From Struthio camelus (Eukaryota; Chordata; Aves; Struthioniformes; Struthionidae), in the NCBI RefSeq assembly GCF_040807025.1, contig NC_090944.1:114346738-114410737 (forward strand): DNA of 64,000 bases, given 5' to 3'. A program made the position numbers and the translations under genes. This document shows positions 1 through 11,600 of this stretch, piece after piece (the first letter of the stretch is position 1; each line of letters begins with the position of its first letter). Under the pieces are notes generated by a model. The model was not told where the DNA came from and did no database searches. It was given only the letters and a program-made list of their open reading frames with translations.

Positions 1-1499
1 CCCCACGGGTGGCGAGGATATCCTTCTGGCATGCACCCCAACACGTTTGCCCTCCAATTGTGGTGTTTATGTGGGCACTTGTTAAACACAGGACATAGCT
101 GAAAAGGTGAAGACTTTGCAGTAGCACTAAACCCTCACTGACCCTTTTCCCTCTCCCCCAAATTGTGTACCGTTTACCAACTGAGCCCCTATGTTCAGCT
201 CAGAGAACTCCCCAGAGCAAAACCAGCTGGGCTGAAACCTAACGCTGAGCAAGCTGTGTAAGCTGAAGCAGTTGGTTTACTTTAGCTGATCAAACAGTCT
301 TTCTCTGGCCTCCTTTATGTTAAACCTCCTGATGAGATTCAGGGATGCTGCGCAGCCAGGATGCAATGGGGAAGGTTATTGGGTAGGACTCACAAAGTGA
401 AGCCAGCTCCTGCAGAGAGTGATTAGCAACTAGGCATACACTCACGGTTCCTGAGAGTCTTCATGAAGCTGATTAGGGCACTGAAGAGATTTATTTGTGA
501 TGAAAGACAAAAATCAGTAGATGTAGATCCTGAGCAGATGCACAGGTGCACACGCAGCCTGGCTGGGAGCAGGGGAGATCAGAGGGTGGTGCAGAGTATG
601 AGTGCATAGCCAGGGACAGGAACAACATTTTTCAGATCATTATCTATTTGTTATGTGGCGTGACCACTAGCTTAGGAACTGTATTGGCTTGACATTGTTG
701 TCGCTTGACGCAAAGAGCTAGAAAAACCTCTGAGTTAAGGGCATGGAAACAAGCGGCAGCGAGCTAGCGGAGCTGCATGGTGATGGTGGGAGCAGCAGCT
801 GGGGAGTTGTCTGCCCAGGGCGCTGCTGGAGGGCTGCTGATGGGGCTGAGCAAGGTGCTGGGGGGGCAGGCAGATTTCCCATTGCCCTTGTGCACAGCTC
901 CATCACACCGAGCGTGACGAGGACCGGAAGCTGTCGTTCTCTGGCGTTTGTGCAGCGGGGAGTGGGCATGTACCTGCGCAGATACCGGGTGGCGTTGCGG
1001 TGAGACAGGTACCTCTGACTGCCACAGGGGATGGAGGAAGGGCACTTGCCGCTACGCATAACGCGGTGTGAGACACCCTGGATAACGGACTGTGCTCTGA
1101 TTCAGACCATTCGCCCTGCCCGCTGGCAGTCTGCATGTCTGTAAAACACTCGGAGGAACGCTGCCCGATAACTGCCTTCCCTCCTAAGCGGGAGCGCGAC
1201 ACCCACTGCTCCTCCCGTGAGAGCAGGAAATATTCTCCAAGAGAACAAGCTTCGAGTAAACGGAGGAGTCTCCCCCCTCCTCGTCATCCTGCGAGCGGCC
1301 TGTGGCAACGGGGCCGCTGAAGAGGGAGGCCAAGGTCTGAGAGGAGAGCAAAGCCGCTCACCCCTGTGACGGGACTTCCCCAAGCCCCAAGTCGCTCCTT
1401 CGCCCACCAACAGAAGGGACCGTCAACCTTGCCCAGCTGCGTTTGCCTTCAGGTTTGCATCTTGCTACTGTCACTGTAACATTAGTGAAGGAATTAGGA
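1..1499. other. Intergenic DNA upstream of VASH2, no gene seen
   Basis: No reading frame here resembles a known protein and none has exon-like flanks. Base composition is mixed for about 740 bases and then becomes richer in G+C and CpG toward the island. In other vertebrates FLVCR1 lies upstream of VASH2, but no FLVCR1 coding sequence is visible. Any 5' UTR or distal promoter of VASH2 here cannot be resolved from sequence alone. Confidence 0.6.
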
Positions 1500-1828
1500 C
1501 CTCAGCCCCGAGGAGCGCGCGAGCTCCGCACAGCCAGCGCTCCGAAAACGGGTGATCGTTTCAGACCTGCCGCTTGGGTTCACCCAGTCTGGAGCCTACG
1601 GAGAAGCTCCCATGTGGAAGTGGGAGGCTTTCACCCAAACTGGAGGTTTGTTTAGGGCAGTTTTGATCAAAGCTTTATTCTGAAACTCACAACCTGGCCC
1701 AGAAAGTGATGGGGATGTAGGTCGGGAGGGGGGATCGGGGCGGGGGGCCCAGGCCGGGCCCCCTCGGCGCCCCCGCGGCAGCGCCGCCCGCCCGCCAGGG
1801 GGCGCGGCGGCAGCGGCGGCAGGGCCAT

Positions 1829-1910
1829 CGGGGCGGGGGCGGGGCGCCTCGCTAGCCCCGCCCCTCGGAGCGGCGCGCCCCGCCCCTCTTTGTTGCGGCC
1901 GCCAATGGGG
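1829..1910 (+). promoter_or_regulatory. VASH2: Core promoter candidate: GC boxes and a CCAAT box
   Basis: Several GC boxes of the GGGCGGGG or CCCCGCCCC form cluster at about 1831-1844, 1856-1864 and 1878-1886. A CCAAT box follows at 1902-1906 (GCCAATGGGG). Such Sp/KLF and NF-Y site clusters usually lie within about 100 bp upstream of transcription starts in CpG-island promoters. This would put a start site near 1950-2100 and give a 5' UTR of about 200-350 bases. The sites are seen; their use is inferred. Confidence 0.5.
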
Positions 1911-2288
1911 GCGCGGCGGGGAGCGGCGCCGCGGCATGGGGCGCCGCGGTTGGCGGTGGCGGCGGCGGTGGCGGGCAGGTGCGGGGGGACCGGCCGGGGC
2001 GGGGCCCGCGCTGAGCAACGGCCGGCGGCGAGGCGCGGAGGGGCGCCCCTAGCCCGGCCCCGCGGCGGGGCCCAGCCCCCTCCCCTCCACACCCCCCGCC
2101 ACGCCCGTATGCTCCGCAGCGCGGCAGCTGCCGCCGGCTGGGCCGGCCGGGGGCGATGGTGAGCGGCGTTGCCGGGGGGCGTTTGCCGTTTGCCCCGGGA
2201 GCGTTGCCGGCAGCAGCAGCGGCGGCGGCGGCGGGTGACCGCGCTCTCGCCGCGCCTGCGGGGCGCCGCTGAGCGCCGGGCGCCGGGG

Positions 2289-2318
2289 ATGGCCGCGGCG
2301 TCTCCCGCGGGGCCATGA
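2289..2318 (+). promoter_or_regulatory. Upstream ORF ending across the VASH2 start codon
   Basis: An ATG at 2289, with G at -3 and +4, opens a 9-codon frame (MAAASPAGP) whose TGA at 2316-2318 overlaps the VASH2 ATG (2315-2317) as ATGA. Two more upstream ATGs open short frames at 2109-2162 and 2156-2272. Terminating uORFs so close to the main start usually lower translation and force leaky scanning or reinitiation. Whether these ATGs lie in the mature mRNA depends on the unmapped start site. Confidence 0.5.
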
Positions 2319-2605
2319 CGGGCGCGGCGGGCGGCGGCGGCGCCCCCGGGGGCCCGCGGCGGGCGGCGGGCGCCAAGGCGGGGGGCCGGTCGCGGAGCGC
2401 CCAGCCGCGGGCGGCGGCTGGCGGCGGCAGCGGCGGCGGCTCGGAGGAGGAGGACCGGGACGGCGGGGTGCTCTTCCTCGTCAACAAGAGCGGCTTCCCC
2501 ATGGACGGGCAGACCTGGGAGCGCATGTGGGGCCACGTGGAGCGGGTGCACCCCGACGGCGGCGCCGTGGCGGCGGCCATACGGAGCGCCGCCCGCCTCG
2601 CCCGG
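2315..2605 (+). CDS. VASH2: VASH2 coding exon 1 (residues 1-97)
   Basis: The ATG at 2315 in GGCCATGACG begins MTG, as in human VASH2. Residues 1-43 are low-complexity Gly/Ala/Arg/Ser. From 44 the family-conserved part starts: [20 protein letters not shown], then [17 protein letters not shown]. The donor is CGG/GTGAGT and the exon ends in phase 0. The first 43 residues are about five longer than I recall for human VASH2 and are built from GC-rich codons typical of bird first exons. Reading on past 2605 runs into intron. Confidence 0.93.
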
Positions 2606-5600
2606 GTGAGTGGCCGCGGGGGTCGGCCCGGGGCCCGGCTCCCCTTCCCGCCGCGGCAGCCCTCGCCCGGGCTTTGTCTCCTTCCGTCCCGCCGGGCCGG
2701 GGTGGCGTTGAGCGCCCCTGCCTCTCCGCGGCTGCGGCTCCTCGTTGAGCCGGCGGCGGTGCAGCCAGGGCTTTGTCCTCGCCGCCCTGGAGGAGGAGAG
2801 CTCGCTGGGGTGCGGGCGTTGCTTCAGCGCCGAGCGAGACCAGGCAGGGAGGAGGAGGAGGCGGCGGCATCCCGCTGCCGTCCTGCCCGAGTTGTGGCGG
2901 TACCTCGAAGGCCAGGTCGCGGGCTCGGAGTGAAAGGAGGGGCTGTCACAAAGACCGAGGAGTCCAGCTGTGAGAGCGGCTGGTGGCGTACCGGGAAACG
3001 CTGAGGCTGCCGGGGTGAGTTCAATGAGCGTGTTGGCGGCCAAAGCCTCGTCGAGGTCTGTGTAGGTGTCGTGGCAAAGGGAGGAGGCTTGAGGAGGGTC
3101 TTGAAGGAGGGTAACTGTATTGCAGGAGGATAGCTAGGCAGCCCTGAGGGTCTTCCTAGCCCCCGCCAACGGTGAGGGGCGGCAGGGAGGGCAACCGAAA
3201 CACGTGCCCTGAGGCTGTGGGATACTTAGGAGCTAGAGCTGGTATTTTGGCAGTGAACAGGGAAAGAGATGGGAGTAATTTGTTTTTAATCGAGGAGAGT
3301 CAAAAGCAGAAAATCATTTAATACCTAAGGATTTTTTTTTTTTGGTTAGTGCTTTATCCAATTCAAAGCACGTTCACCCAATTCTGTGGAACTTGCGTAT
3401 TTTCTAAAGCACAACCTGGCTGCTGAAACCGTCTATGGGATTTAAAACTCAAACATTTTGAGTATATTGAAAGATTCCATTTCAAACATTTTTATCTTAA
3501 TCGAGTACGTTATTCAGTACAAGCTGCTGAACAGTGTTTTTTGACCTGAGTCTCTATTTTCCAGCAAATAAAAAAAATACTTTTGTCTGCTGATATTCCA
3601 AGGCTTTTCACCACTCTGCTTAGCGTCTGTGTCAGCTGCTGCAGTACAGATCACAGTGTCTTTAATTTGTCTGCTCTGGCAGACTTTGAGCTTGATTCAC
3701 TCCTCCCAGCACACTAGCATTAATCTGAAGTGAGTACTGAAGTCAGTGTATGATCATATCCCTTTTCTCGCTGGGACGAGATGGTCTGGGTAATGTTTTC
3801 ACACTTTTGGTTGTCGCTGGAATATATGTCTGTTCTTTTGCTTGGATTAGAAAAGATAAATTCTGTGCACAGAGAAGTAGAGTAGGGTACTGAGTAGGGT
3901 CATCTTGTGAAGGCGCTTGTCAAATAAGTTGCAGGCTAAAAAGGCTTTTTGTCTGTGTTCTGCAGTCTGTTTAGTTCAGTGTAAATGCAGAAGGGGCATC
4001 TCTGTTCTCTCTGCTCTTACCTCTTCACTTGTATGGGAACCAGCCTTTGTTTGGATGAGGGATCTAATCCAGCTGAAGAAGGATCAGTTTTTACTGGGTT
4101 TGTTTTCAATTCCCTAATGTGGTCCTTCTCATACTTGCACAAACGCTTGAGGTGGAAGTGAACTGTTGGGGGCAGGGAGAGGGCAGAATTTCTTGTTTCA
4201 GCAGCGTTACCAGCTTACGCTAGTTTGAACAGCCTTTAGATCCACTTGGTATTACAAGAGGGCGACGAACACGCTGGACTTAGTTTCCTTCCTTTGCTTT
4301 CCAGCTCCAAAGCATGTGACTTCTGCTTGCAATATGTGTGGTGACTGAAAAAGCATCTGGTGAGAGACATGGTTGCAGCTCAAATGCTGGCGTGCTGCGG
4401 CCACCTGGTAGTGTAGCTGTGTGCGCGAGTGCGAAGAAGAGCACTGCCGATGTCATCTTTTTCAGTGTTGAAGCACAAAGTTAACTCTATGTGCCGCATG
4501 ACCCAGAGCTGGGTAGGAGGAATAACATTTTGGAACCTACATGGCTAAATCATTGGATGGTTTCACAAATTCTCCCACTTCTTCAAAAGTTTAATTACTA
4601 ATTCTTGATCAGTGGAGGGTGATGTAGAAAAATTGTATTGTATTCTTCCAGCATTGGAAAGCAGCAAGCTCCCCATCGCAGAGCGATTAGCCGCTTTGCG
4701 GGCAGAAGGGCCCATTATCCTTTGACTAATTAGCTCTTTCTGGCCAAGCCTGAGGCTTTTTGGGTCAGAGGATAGTGTGAAGACCCCGGGTCCTTATTAA
4801 AGCTAGCAAAGCTCAGTTGTTTGGGTGAATGGTAAAAGCAGGTTTCCTACAAAGTGGTGGTGGGTTGTTAAAGTTGTGATAGTCATTTCTGGCTCAGAGT
4901 ACAAATATGAGGGGAGGGAGTTGTTCTTTAAATGAAGGACCATTTTTTTTAATGGGCCTATGTTGATGGTTATGCCACACCCTGCAAAAGATGGGTAGTA
5001 GTACTGGTCTGGAATGGTGAGAGAAGCTTGCGCCTGTGTATGCGAAGATAGCGTTTAATTTGTTTGTACTGGTAGTTGGTAGAGGCTGAACGGGTCATGT
5101 GTGCAACTGCTCCATTTTTGGTTCTGATCTCTTCTTAATCCCTAGTGATGGGAGACAGTTTTCATCCCTTTCCTGGAAAGCTGCAATTGATTGCTCTAAT
5201 CATCTTGGTGTTAGTCCCAGCAATCATACGTGCAGGGCAGTAAATGGCTTCTTGATTTATTAGCAAGGTTGTCATTACTGGAACGAATGCAATGTCCCCT
5301 AGAATGTGGGGCTGCATCTCTCCTGCTCTGGGGTCTGTAGTCGGAAGACATCTAGCTTATGTGGAAACAAAGGTGCGTCCTCCCAAAGAGCTGATCTGGC
5401 TGAGAGTGAGCAAACTTCAGAATCTGAAGGGTCACTTAGTTGCACACCCCATCTTGGGCTTTGGCTTGAGCTCTGGGAGTGGTGGAGCTTCCCTGTTTAG
5501 AAGACTTGTGCAATCCTTTGCCTAGCCTGTGGTTCTGGAGATGCTTCTAGATCTTAATGAATTAAATGTCACCAATTTTGAGGGCTCCTGTGTGTCAGCT

Positions 5601-8600
5601 TCGTTCATGCTAAGTAACATTGAGAGTGCTTGCAGTTTGGGCTGGCAGAAAATGGCTCTCTGATTGCTAAAAATGATGCAGTGGAGTCATATCAGATGAG
5701 GTTCACACAGGAAGTCTGTGGTGAGCCAAGAGCAGAGTAAGTCAGCCATAGGATCGTCTCCAGCTCTAGTGACATGGTTAGATCTGCTTCTTGTATTGCA
5801 GTAGGTCTGCTGTCTCTGGGGGTGCCTTGATACGAGGTCAAGGTCTTTCATTCTACCTGGTCTCTGAATTTCACTTGCTTTATAAATTCATGAAGTGCAG
5901 TGCTATGTCTGCATTTCCTCTCAGCAGTTCTGTCATCCCACTACAAACTCTTGCTGACTGCACGCTGCAGTTCTGTGATGTGTACTGATGGCCAAGGGGC
6001 TCTAGTCTCATCATGTTGGAGCTGTAACAGTATTGCGCTTTCTTTAGCTTGCAGTTATAAATTTTGCTGCGCTAGTTCCTCCTCTGTGTTGACTGGGTGC
6101 CCAGGATTCGTCCTTCTGCAGTTGAACCTGGCTGCTAGTTGCGCTTGTGAATTGGAGGGAGATGAGATCTGGGCAGCCCCGCGGCAGCCAGTTGTGGGGG
6201 GCTGCTGCTCACCCTGTGGCTGTGTGGTCACACCCTGACCTTCTTGACAGTGCTCTTGCGGAGCTGATGAGATCAAGGTGAGGGTTTGTTTTTTGTTTTT
6301 CCTCAGGTTTAGTTTTGGCTGGATTAACTCCATAAATTTGCTCACTGTGTGTGTTTGGTAGGGGGAATGGAAGGGTTGGTGGGATCGTAGCAGCCCCAAT
6401 ATATGCTGAGGATATAGTGTTTGGGGAGCTGTACCCTAAATATTTGTTTAGCAGTAAATGTACTAAGCAATGTTAGTCTAAAGTGTTGCAGCCTTGGGTG
6501 GTACTAGTTCACTGCCCTAAGCAAACCATAGGGAATTGAGTCACATCAGTGTCTCAAGGACTCACCTGGATTGTGTGGGCCAATCTAATCACTCAGATAA
6601 CTTAGTGGGGCTGTTCCCAGGAATAAATAAGCCCTAGGTATTTTACCAGACACTTGGGAAGTAAGTGTAAAGATGGTATAGGCTGGCCTGTGGAGAGCTG
6701 CCTTAGCAATATTTGCAGGAGGGGTATTGGGGAAAAAATAAGTTTTATTTGGAAGGAGTGAGAATGGTGGGTAGCTCTCTACCACCTGGCTAGCTGCGTA
6801 GTGCCAAGCATTCCCTACCTGGCATACCTACTTGAATGAGGAAAGGAGTAAATTGTCCTGCACAAGAAGAGACTAATGCTGTCAGTTTTTCCCCTGTATA
6901 CTGAAAACCCGAAGAAACTTGGGCCACTTGGTTTAGCAGATCTGCTAAACTAACTTTAACAAATAGATGATGGGATATGCTTAAACTGTTAAACTGCCAT
7001 TCTATTTACCTGAGCATTCCCCAGTCATTCATATGCTTATCCTCAATGCCAGCCTTTGAGATGAGTGGGGAGGCAAGTCATAGAGGTGGTAAGGCAATAG
7101 TTGGGGCTCTGTGCGAAGGGGGAACCCTTTCTCCCTCTCCTGTGCACCAGCCACAGGGTTTGGGCAGTGCATGAGAGCAGCTAGCTTGCTCGGCCTTGGC
7201 GCCCTTCTCCATCTTGTGTTGCTTTGCTCAGTGCTCCCTCCTGGCAGCCGGGTGGTCTCAGAGGGAGGTCTGCAAGAGCTGGCTGTCTTGTCATTAAGCT
7301 TGTGTACTCCTGCTAATCTCTCTGCACTCTTTTGTAAGAGGCTTTCAGCCAGCAGTACGTTGCTGTGCGTGTTGCATCAAACAAGCTCTATAACTTTTTT
7401 TTATAGCTGTGAGGAGTTGGACGATACAAGGCTACAAATCCTTTTACTGCGTGACTGCCCAAAGGAGGATTCATCTAGCCTGCAGCGCTGGCAGGAAGAG
7501 TGACTGCTGAGGAATCGTAGAGCAGGGGAGGGAGATGCCTGGTGCTGCTGGCAGTGCCCTCCGCCTCAGTGATGCACAGCCTGGAGAGAAGGCAGCTCCC
7601 ATGGGGCTGTGAAATGGGAATGAGGGAGAGGGTGCAGCAAAGCCTGAGTCAGAGCTGAGCTCAGAGCCTTGCTTCTGCTCCCTGGAGCTTCCTGCCTCTG
7701 CCAGCCTCCACATGGCCACCTTCCCCCTCTGGGCTACCCCTCCTGTGTTTGTCCTGCACGCAGGGGGCTGCTGCTTGAAAGTGGTGGTGAACCTTTAAAT
7801 AGGAAACTACTAATTCTCACTTCCTTCACTATGCCCAGTCCTCGAAGGTGTAGAACATCTCTTGGGGCATGCTGAGTGCTCTCTGCTCCTGGTGGAGTCG
7901 GTAAGAGTTGAAAGTGTTCAGGAAACGTACAGGGATTGTGACCTAGGCTGGAGAGGAGCTCTACGCTGTGCTTTCAAGGCACGACTGTTTCCAGCTTGGA
8001 TTTCCTGGCTTCAGCGTGTTCAAGGCAGACCCAGTGTCCGTTGCTCGCATAACTGATGGTCTTGTTTCTGCTTGGAACTACCAGGCTGCCTCAAAGCGGA
8101 GCTTTCTAGAGCCATTTAGTCTGCATCTGAGATGACTTGCGAGCTCATAAAGTTAGCTTAGTGATCCTGTTCCAACTCTGCTTCCTACACATGCGAAAAA
8201 TGCTCAGAAACAAAAGATTTCAGAGCCAAATGGTCAAGTCCGAACATAGCCTTCATTGTGAGCGTGTCTGCAGGGTATTACGGTGAGGGCTGTGTCATGC
8301 TGCAGTGATACAGTCCTTAAGGGACGCTGTCACACCTCACAGTTCAGCAAGCACAGGGGTCTATTTTACAGAGAGTGGGATAAGGATAATGGGTAATATT
8401 CTCCTAAAAGTTCTTCCGCAGTCCAGGTCTCCTGTTATTTTGGAGGGAGGGCGGCTCCCAGTTGTTGCATTATGTATGTGTAATGCAGGCACGTAGATTT
8501 TTGCTTTTAAAACAAAGGAGTGTTTATATCAGTGTAACAGCAGCAGGAATTACTTAATACTTATCTGGAAGGATCTGGCAAAAATCTGCCTTAACTCACT

Positions 8601-11600
8601 CTTTCAAGTACTTGTTGCTTGTGAAGCTTAAGCCCTATCTGATGCGTTTAGTACACAGTGCCCTTTCTTAGCACCAAGAACGACAGGTGAATATTTACTT
8701 CACCAAAATTGAAGAGATTGGGGGTGAGGGATGAGGAAGCAACCTGTGAAACTGAAAAATTACCTCTGAAGAGGTCATGTGTGGAAAGAGTGATTAAGAA
8801 ACATTAATGAATCTTGCTAATAACCTCCACTTGTTACCACCGAAAACCCATGTGTGCAGAATTATTAATTTTCTGTCTCTTGTGGTGCTAATGATGATGG
8901 CAAGTTGGAGGCTTGGCCATCTGTTTCCTTTCCATTTAAAATACTTTTCTGTATGCCAGTAATACAGGAGTGTGCTTGTTTAGTTTTCCCCTTCTCTGAC
9001 TCCTGTTTACTGTCTGCTTGTAGTAGGTATCTAAAGCATTGGTTTTTGGTCTCCTTGGGATTATAGGTGCACAAAACCCCTCACTGCTCGTGGATGGGAA
9101 TCTGGACAGGAAAATCTGTGTAATGGAGACAACTCTATAGTATGTGAACTTGCTTTTTTATCTTACCTGTAATGGTTGACTTTAAGTGTCTTTAGAGCAG
9201 TGGTTTTCATTTCATAATCTTCAAATTAAAACTTAGGGCTAGCCTATCGCTGTTTCTGAAGGACTTTAGGGAGTAGGCCATGGCTACTTTGACAGAAAAC
9301 AGCGAAAGTGCTGTAATGAAATCACGGCTCTGCAGACACTGCATGCTTTCTTTTGCATGTTGCATCATGGCTACCAAAGTTATTGGTTTCTGAATTTGGG
9401 TCTGCCTTATTATTTGTATAGCTTCTTTCCTTGATTATGTATGTGATGCTTATATTAGCTTTAGTGGGGCATTCAAACTTGCTTAAAAGTTGAGAAGTGC
9501 TGTTCTTGTTCATTAGGCAGTTTTACAGCGCAGTATCTTTGGCAGAGATGTAATCAGAAAGCAGATATCTAAGAAGCCCATTGGTTCACGTGTGTGTGCC
9601 TTGCTGTAGTCTTTCCTATGGTATTACATGCATACACTGAAAAGAAAGATATTTCAAAAGGCACTTATAGCTGATTTGGAGGTGCGTGTGTTGAAGCATC
9701 TTTTGTGTGGCTTTTTTCTATGAGAAATGCCACTTACCTGCCAGTAGAAAACTGCACCCTCTTGTTTTGTTGAATATGGCTTTAACTCCCCCCCCCCCTT
9801 ACTTGGGGTACCATGTCTCAAATTCTTGGGGGTCTTTGCAGACCAACCCTGAGCGGAGGTGTGGGCCTGAGCATGGGCTGTTTGTGTGGGACAGGGGGAG
9901 CCGTGCAGTGGTAGAGCCGTGCAGTGGTGGCCCCGTGTGGCCTGGCAGCTGGGTGCTGCCAGGACAGAGGGCTGAGTTGCGGTGGAGGCCTCTCGTGCCT
10001 GCCCTGGGCATCGGGGCTGCTTCCAGGGCAGTTCCCTGTTTGGGGTTAGATCGCCCATTGGTTTGCAAGCTCATGAAGCCAAGTAGTACAGGCTACTGCT
10101 GTTGTATTTCTCTCAGGACTTTAGTTTTATTGCTGCACGCCCTGCTCCCCAGCCATACTACCTATTTTAGCATATACTGACTGTGTATTTTGCAGCATTG
10201 CGCCTAAAATAAGGGTGCTTATTGCAAGGCACTGCTGCTTTCTTGTGGGGTTATAGACTAAGGAGCCACCTAGCTATGAGGATTAAATATGGATTGAGGG
10301 CCAGGCTTCTTAAGGTGCTTAGGCATAAGCAGATGTCTTAGGGGATTTTTTTTGAAAAATCACATTAAGGTGCCAGCCTATATCTTTAAATGTCTTAATA
10401 TCATTAAATATCTGGGTCCCAGGTGACTGTCCAGCTGCCACGTCATCCCTGGTTTTGCAGCCTCAGCCTGTCGTGGCTGGCGAGCATGCTGTTCATAGCA
10501 GCAGCTGGAAAACTATGCCGTCCAAGATTCACAGAATCACAGAATCGTTTAGGTTGGAAGGGACCTCTGGAGATCATCTAGTCCAACCTCCCTGCTCAAG
10601 CAGGGTCACCTAGAGCATTAGCACCATAGATTCTTCTCTCCTTTTATCTCTTTCTCTGGTAGATGAGGAAACCTAAAAATTAGAAATGAAATGAATTTTT
10701 TGGAGGATGGGAGGGGGAGGATGACAAAGACAATCCTGGATGGGACTCTCCTCTTCTGAGTTATTTTATACTAGGGGAAAAAATGCAAAGCATTTGGCTT
10801 CTATGCTAGCTTGCCTGTCTGTCTGGGGTGAACTTCAAGGGACATCGACAGTTGCGCTTCTCATGGCAGCCGTGACTGGGGCCTGTCCTGGTTTCATCCT
10901 TCCAGCAAAAATAAGGCTAACTCAGTGCATGGACAGTCCATGTTAGAAGCGCGGTGATTTTGTCTGTTGCTTGAGTTCATGTGGGGTTCAAGCCCTCTGT
11001 GCTGCTATGTTGCATTGCACTAAGCACATGCTTCTGCCCAAGTAAGTCACTTTACTGCGCGGAGGGGAGCAGTAACTAACCTCTTTATTTTTCTTTGTGT
11101 CCAGCCTTCAGTGCCACCAGTGCCAAACTACAAGCTCTCCATGTCTATTCCAGAATGGCTTCAGGCAATACAGAGCTACATGAAGATGCTGCAGTATCCT
11201 TCTCAAGTGCATGGCCTCCAGAGAGAAGGCTGCCTTGTGCCCAGTGTGGAGTGCAGCCTAATGAATTCATGGGGGATTTAGTGAAGCACTGATCCACCAA
11301 TTTCAAGGGCTGGGCTTTGCTCAGAAGTGAGAAGACTCCTTTGTCAGCACAGCTAAAGACTTGTGGTAGCACCCACAGCACTGAGCTTGTCGCAGCAGTC
11401 CTCTGGACTGTGTAATTACCTTTAAATGATACCAAGGAGTTTAACTGAAGTGGCATTTCTATAATAATAGAAATGTTCAGTTTTGAAGTTGGTTTATGAA
11501 GCTGTTATGATCAGATCACGGTGCCTGGAGAAATATTATGGCATCTTCTCCTAAAGCATACTGAGGGAGAGCTACTGTTTTTGCAGACGCTTTCTCCCTC

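Larger units (their letters stand above)
1500..2950. promoter_or_regulatory. VASH2: CpG island over the VASH2 promoter, 5' UTR and first exon
   Basis: This stretch is extremely rich in G+C with CpG at near-expected density, in sharp contrast to the A+T-rich DNA from 3300 onward. It spans the likely start region, the VASH2 start codon at 2315 and the first splice donor at 2606. There is no convincing TATA box, which fits a dispersed-initiation CpG promoter. The richness leaves long frames open on both strands; these are compositional artefacts. Island edges are by eye. Confidence 0.85.

Noticed and set aside
1667-3043. 458-codon open frame on the minus strand (and a 242-codon one at 1852-2580)
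   Set aside because: They lie in the CpG island, antisense to VASH2 exon 1. The products are low-complexity Arg/Pro/Ala/Gly with no family resemblance, and stops are rare simply because the DNA is so G+C rich.
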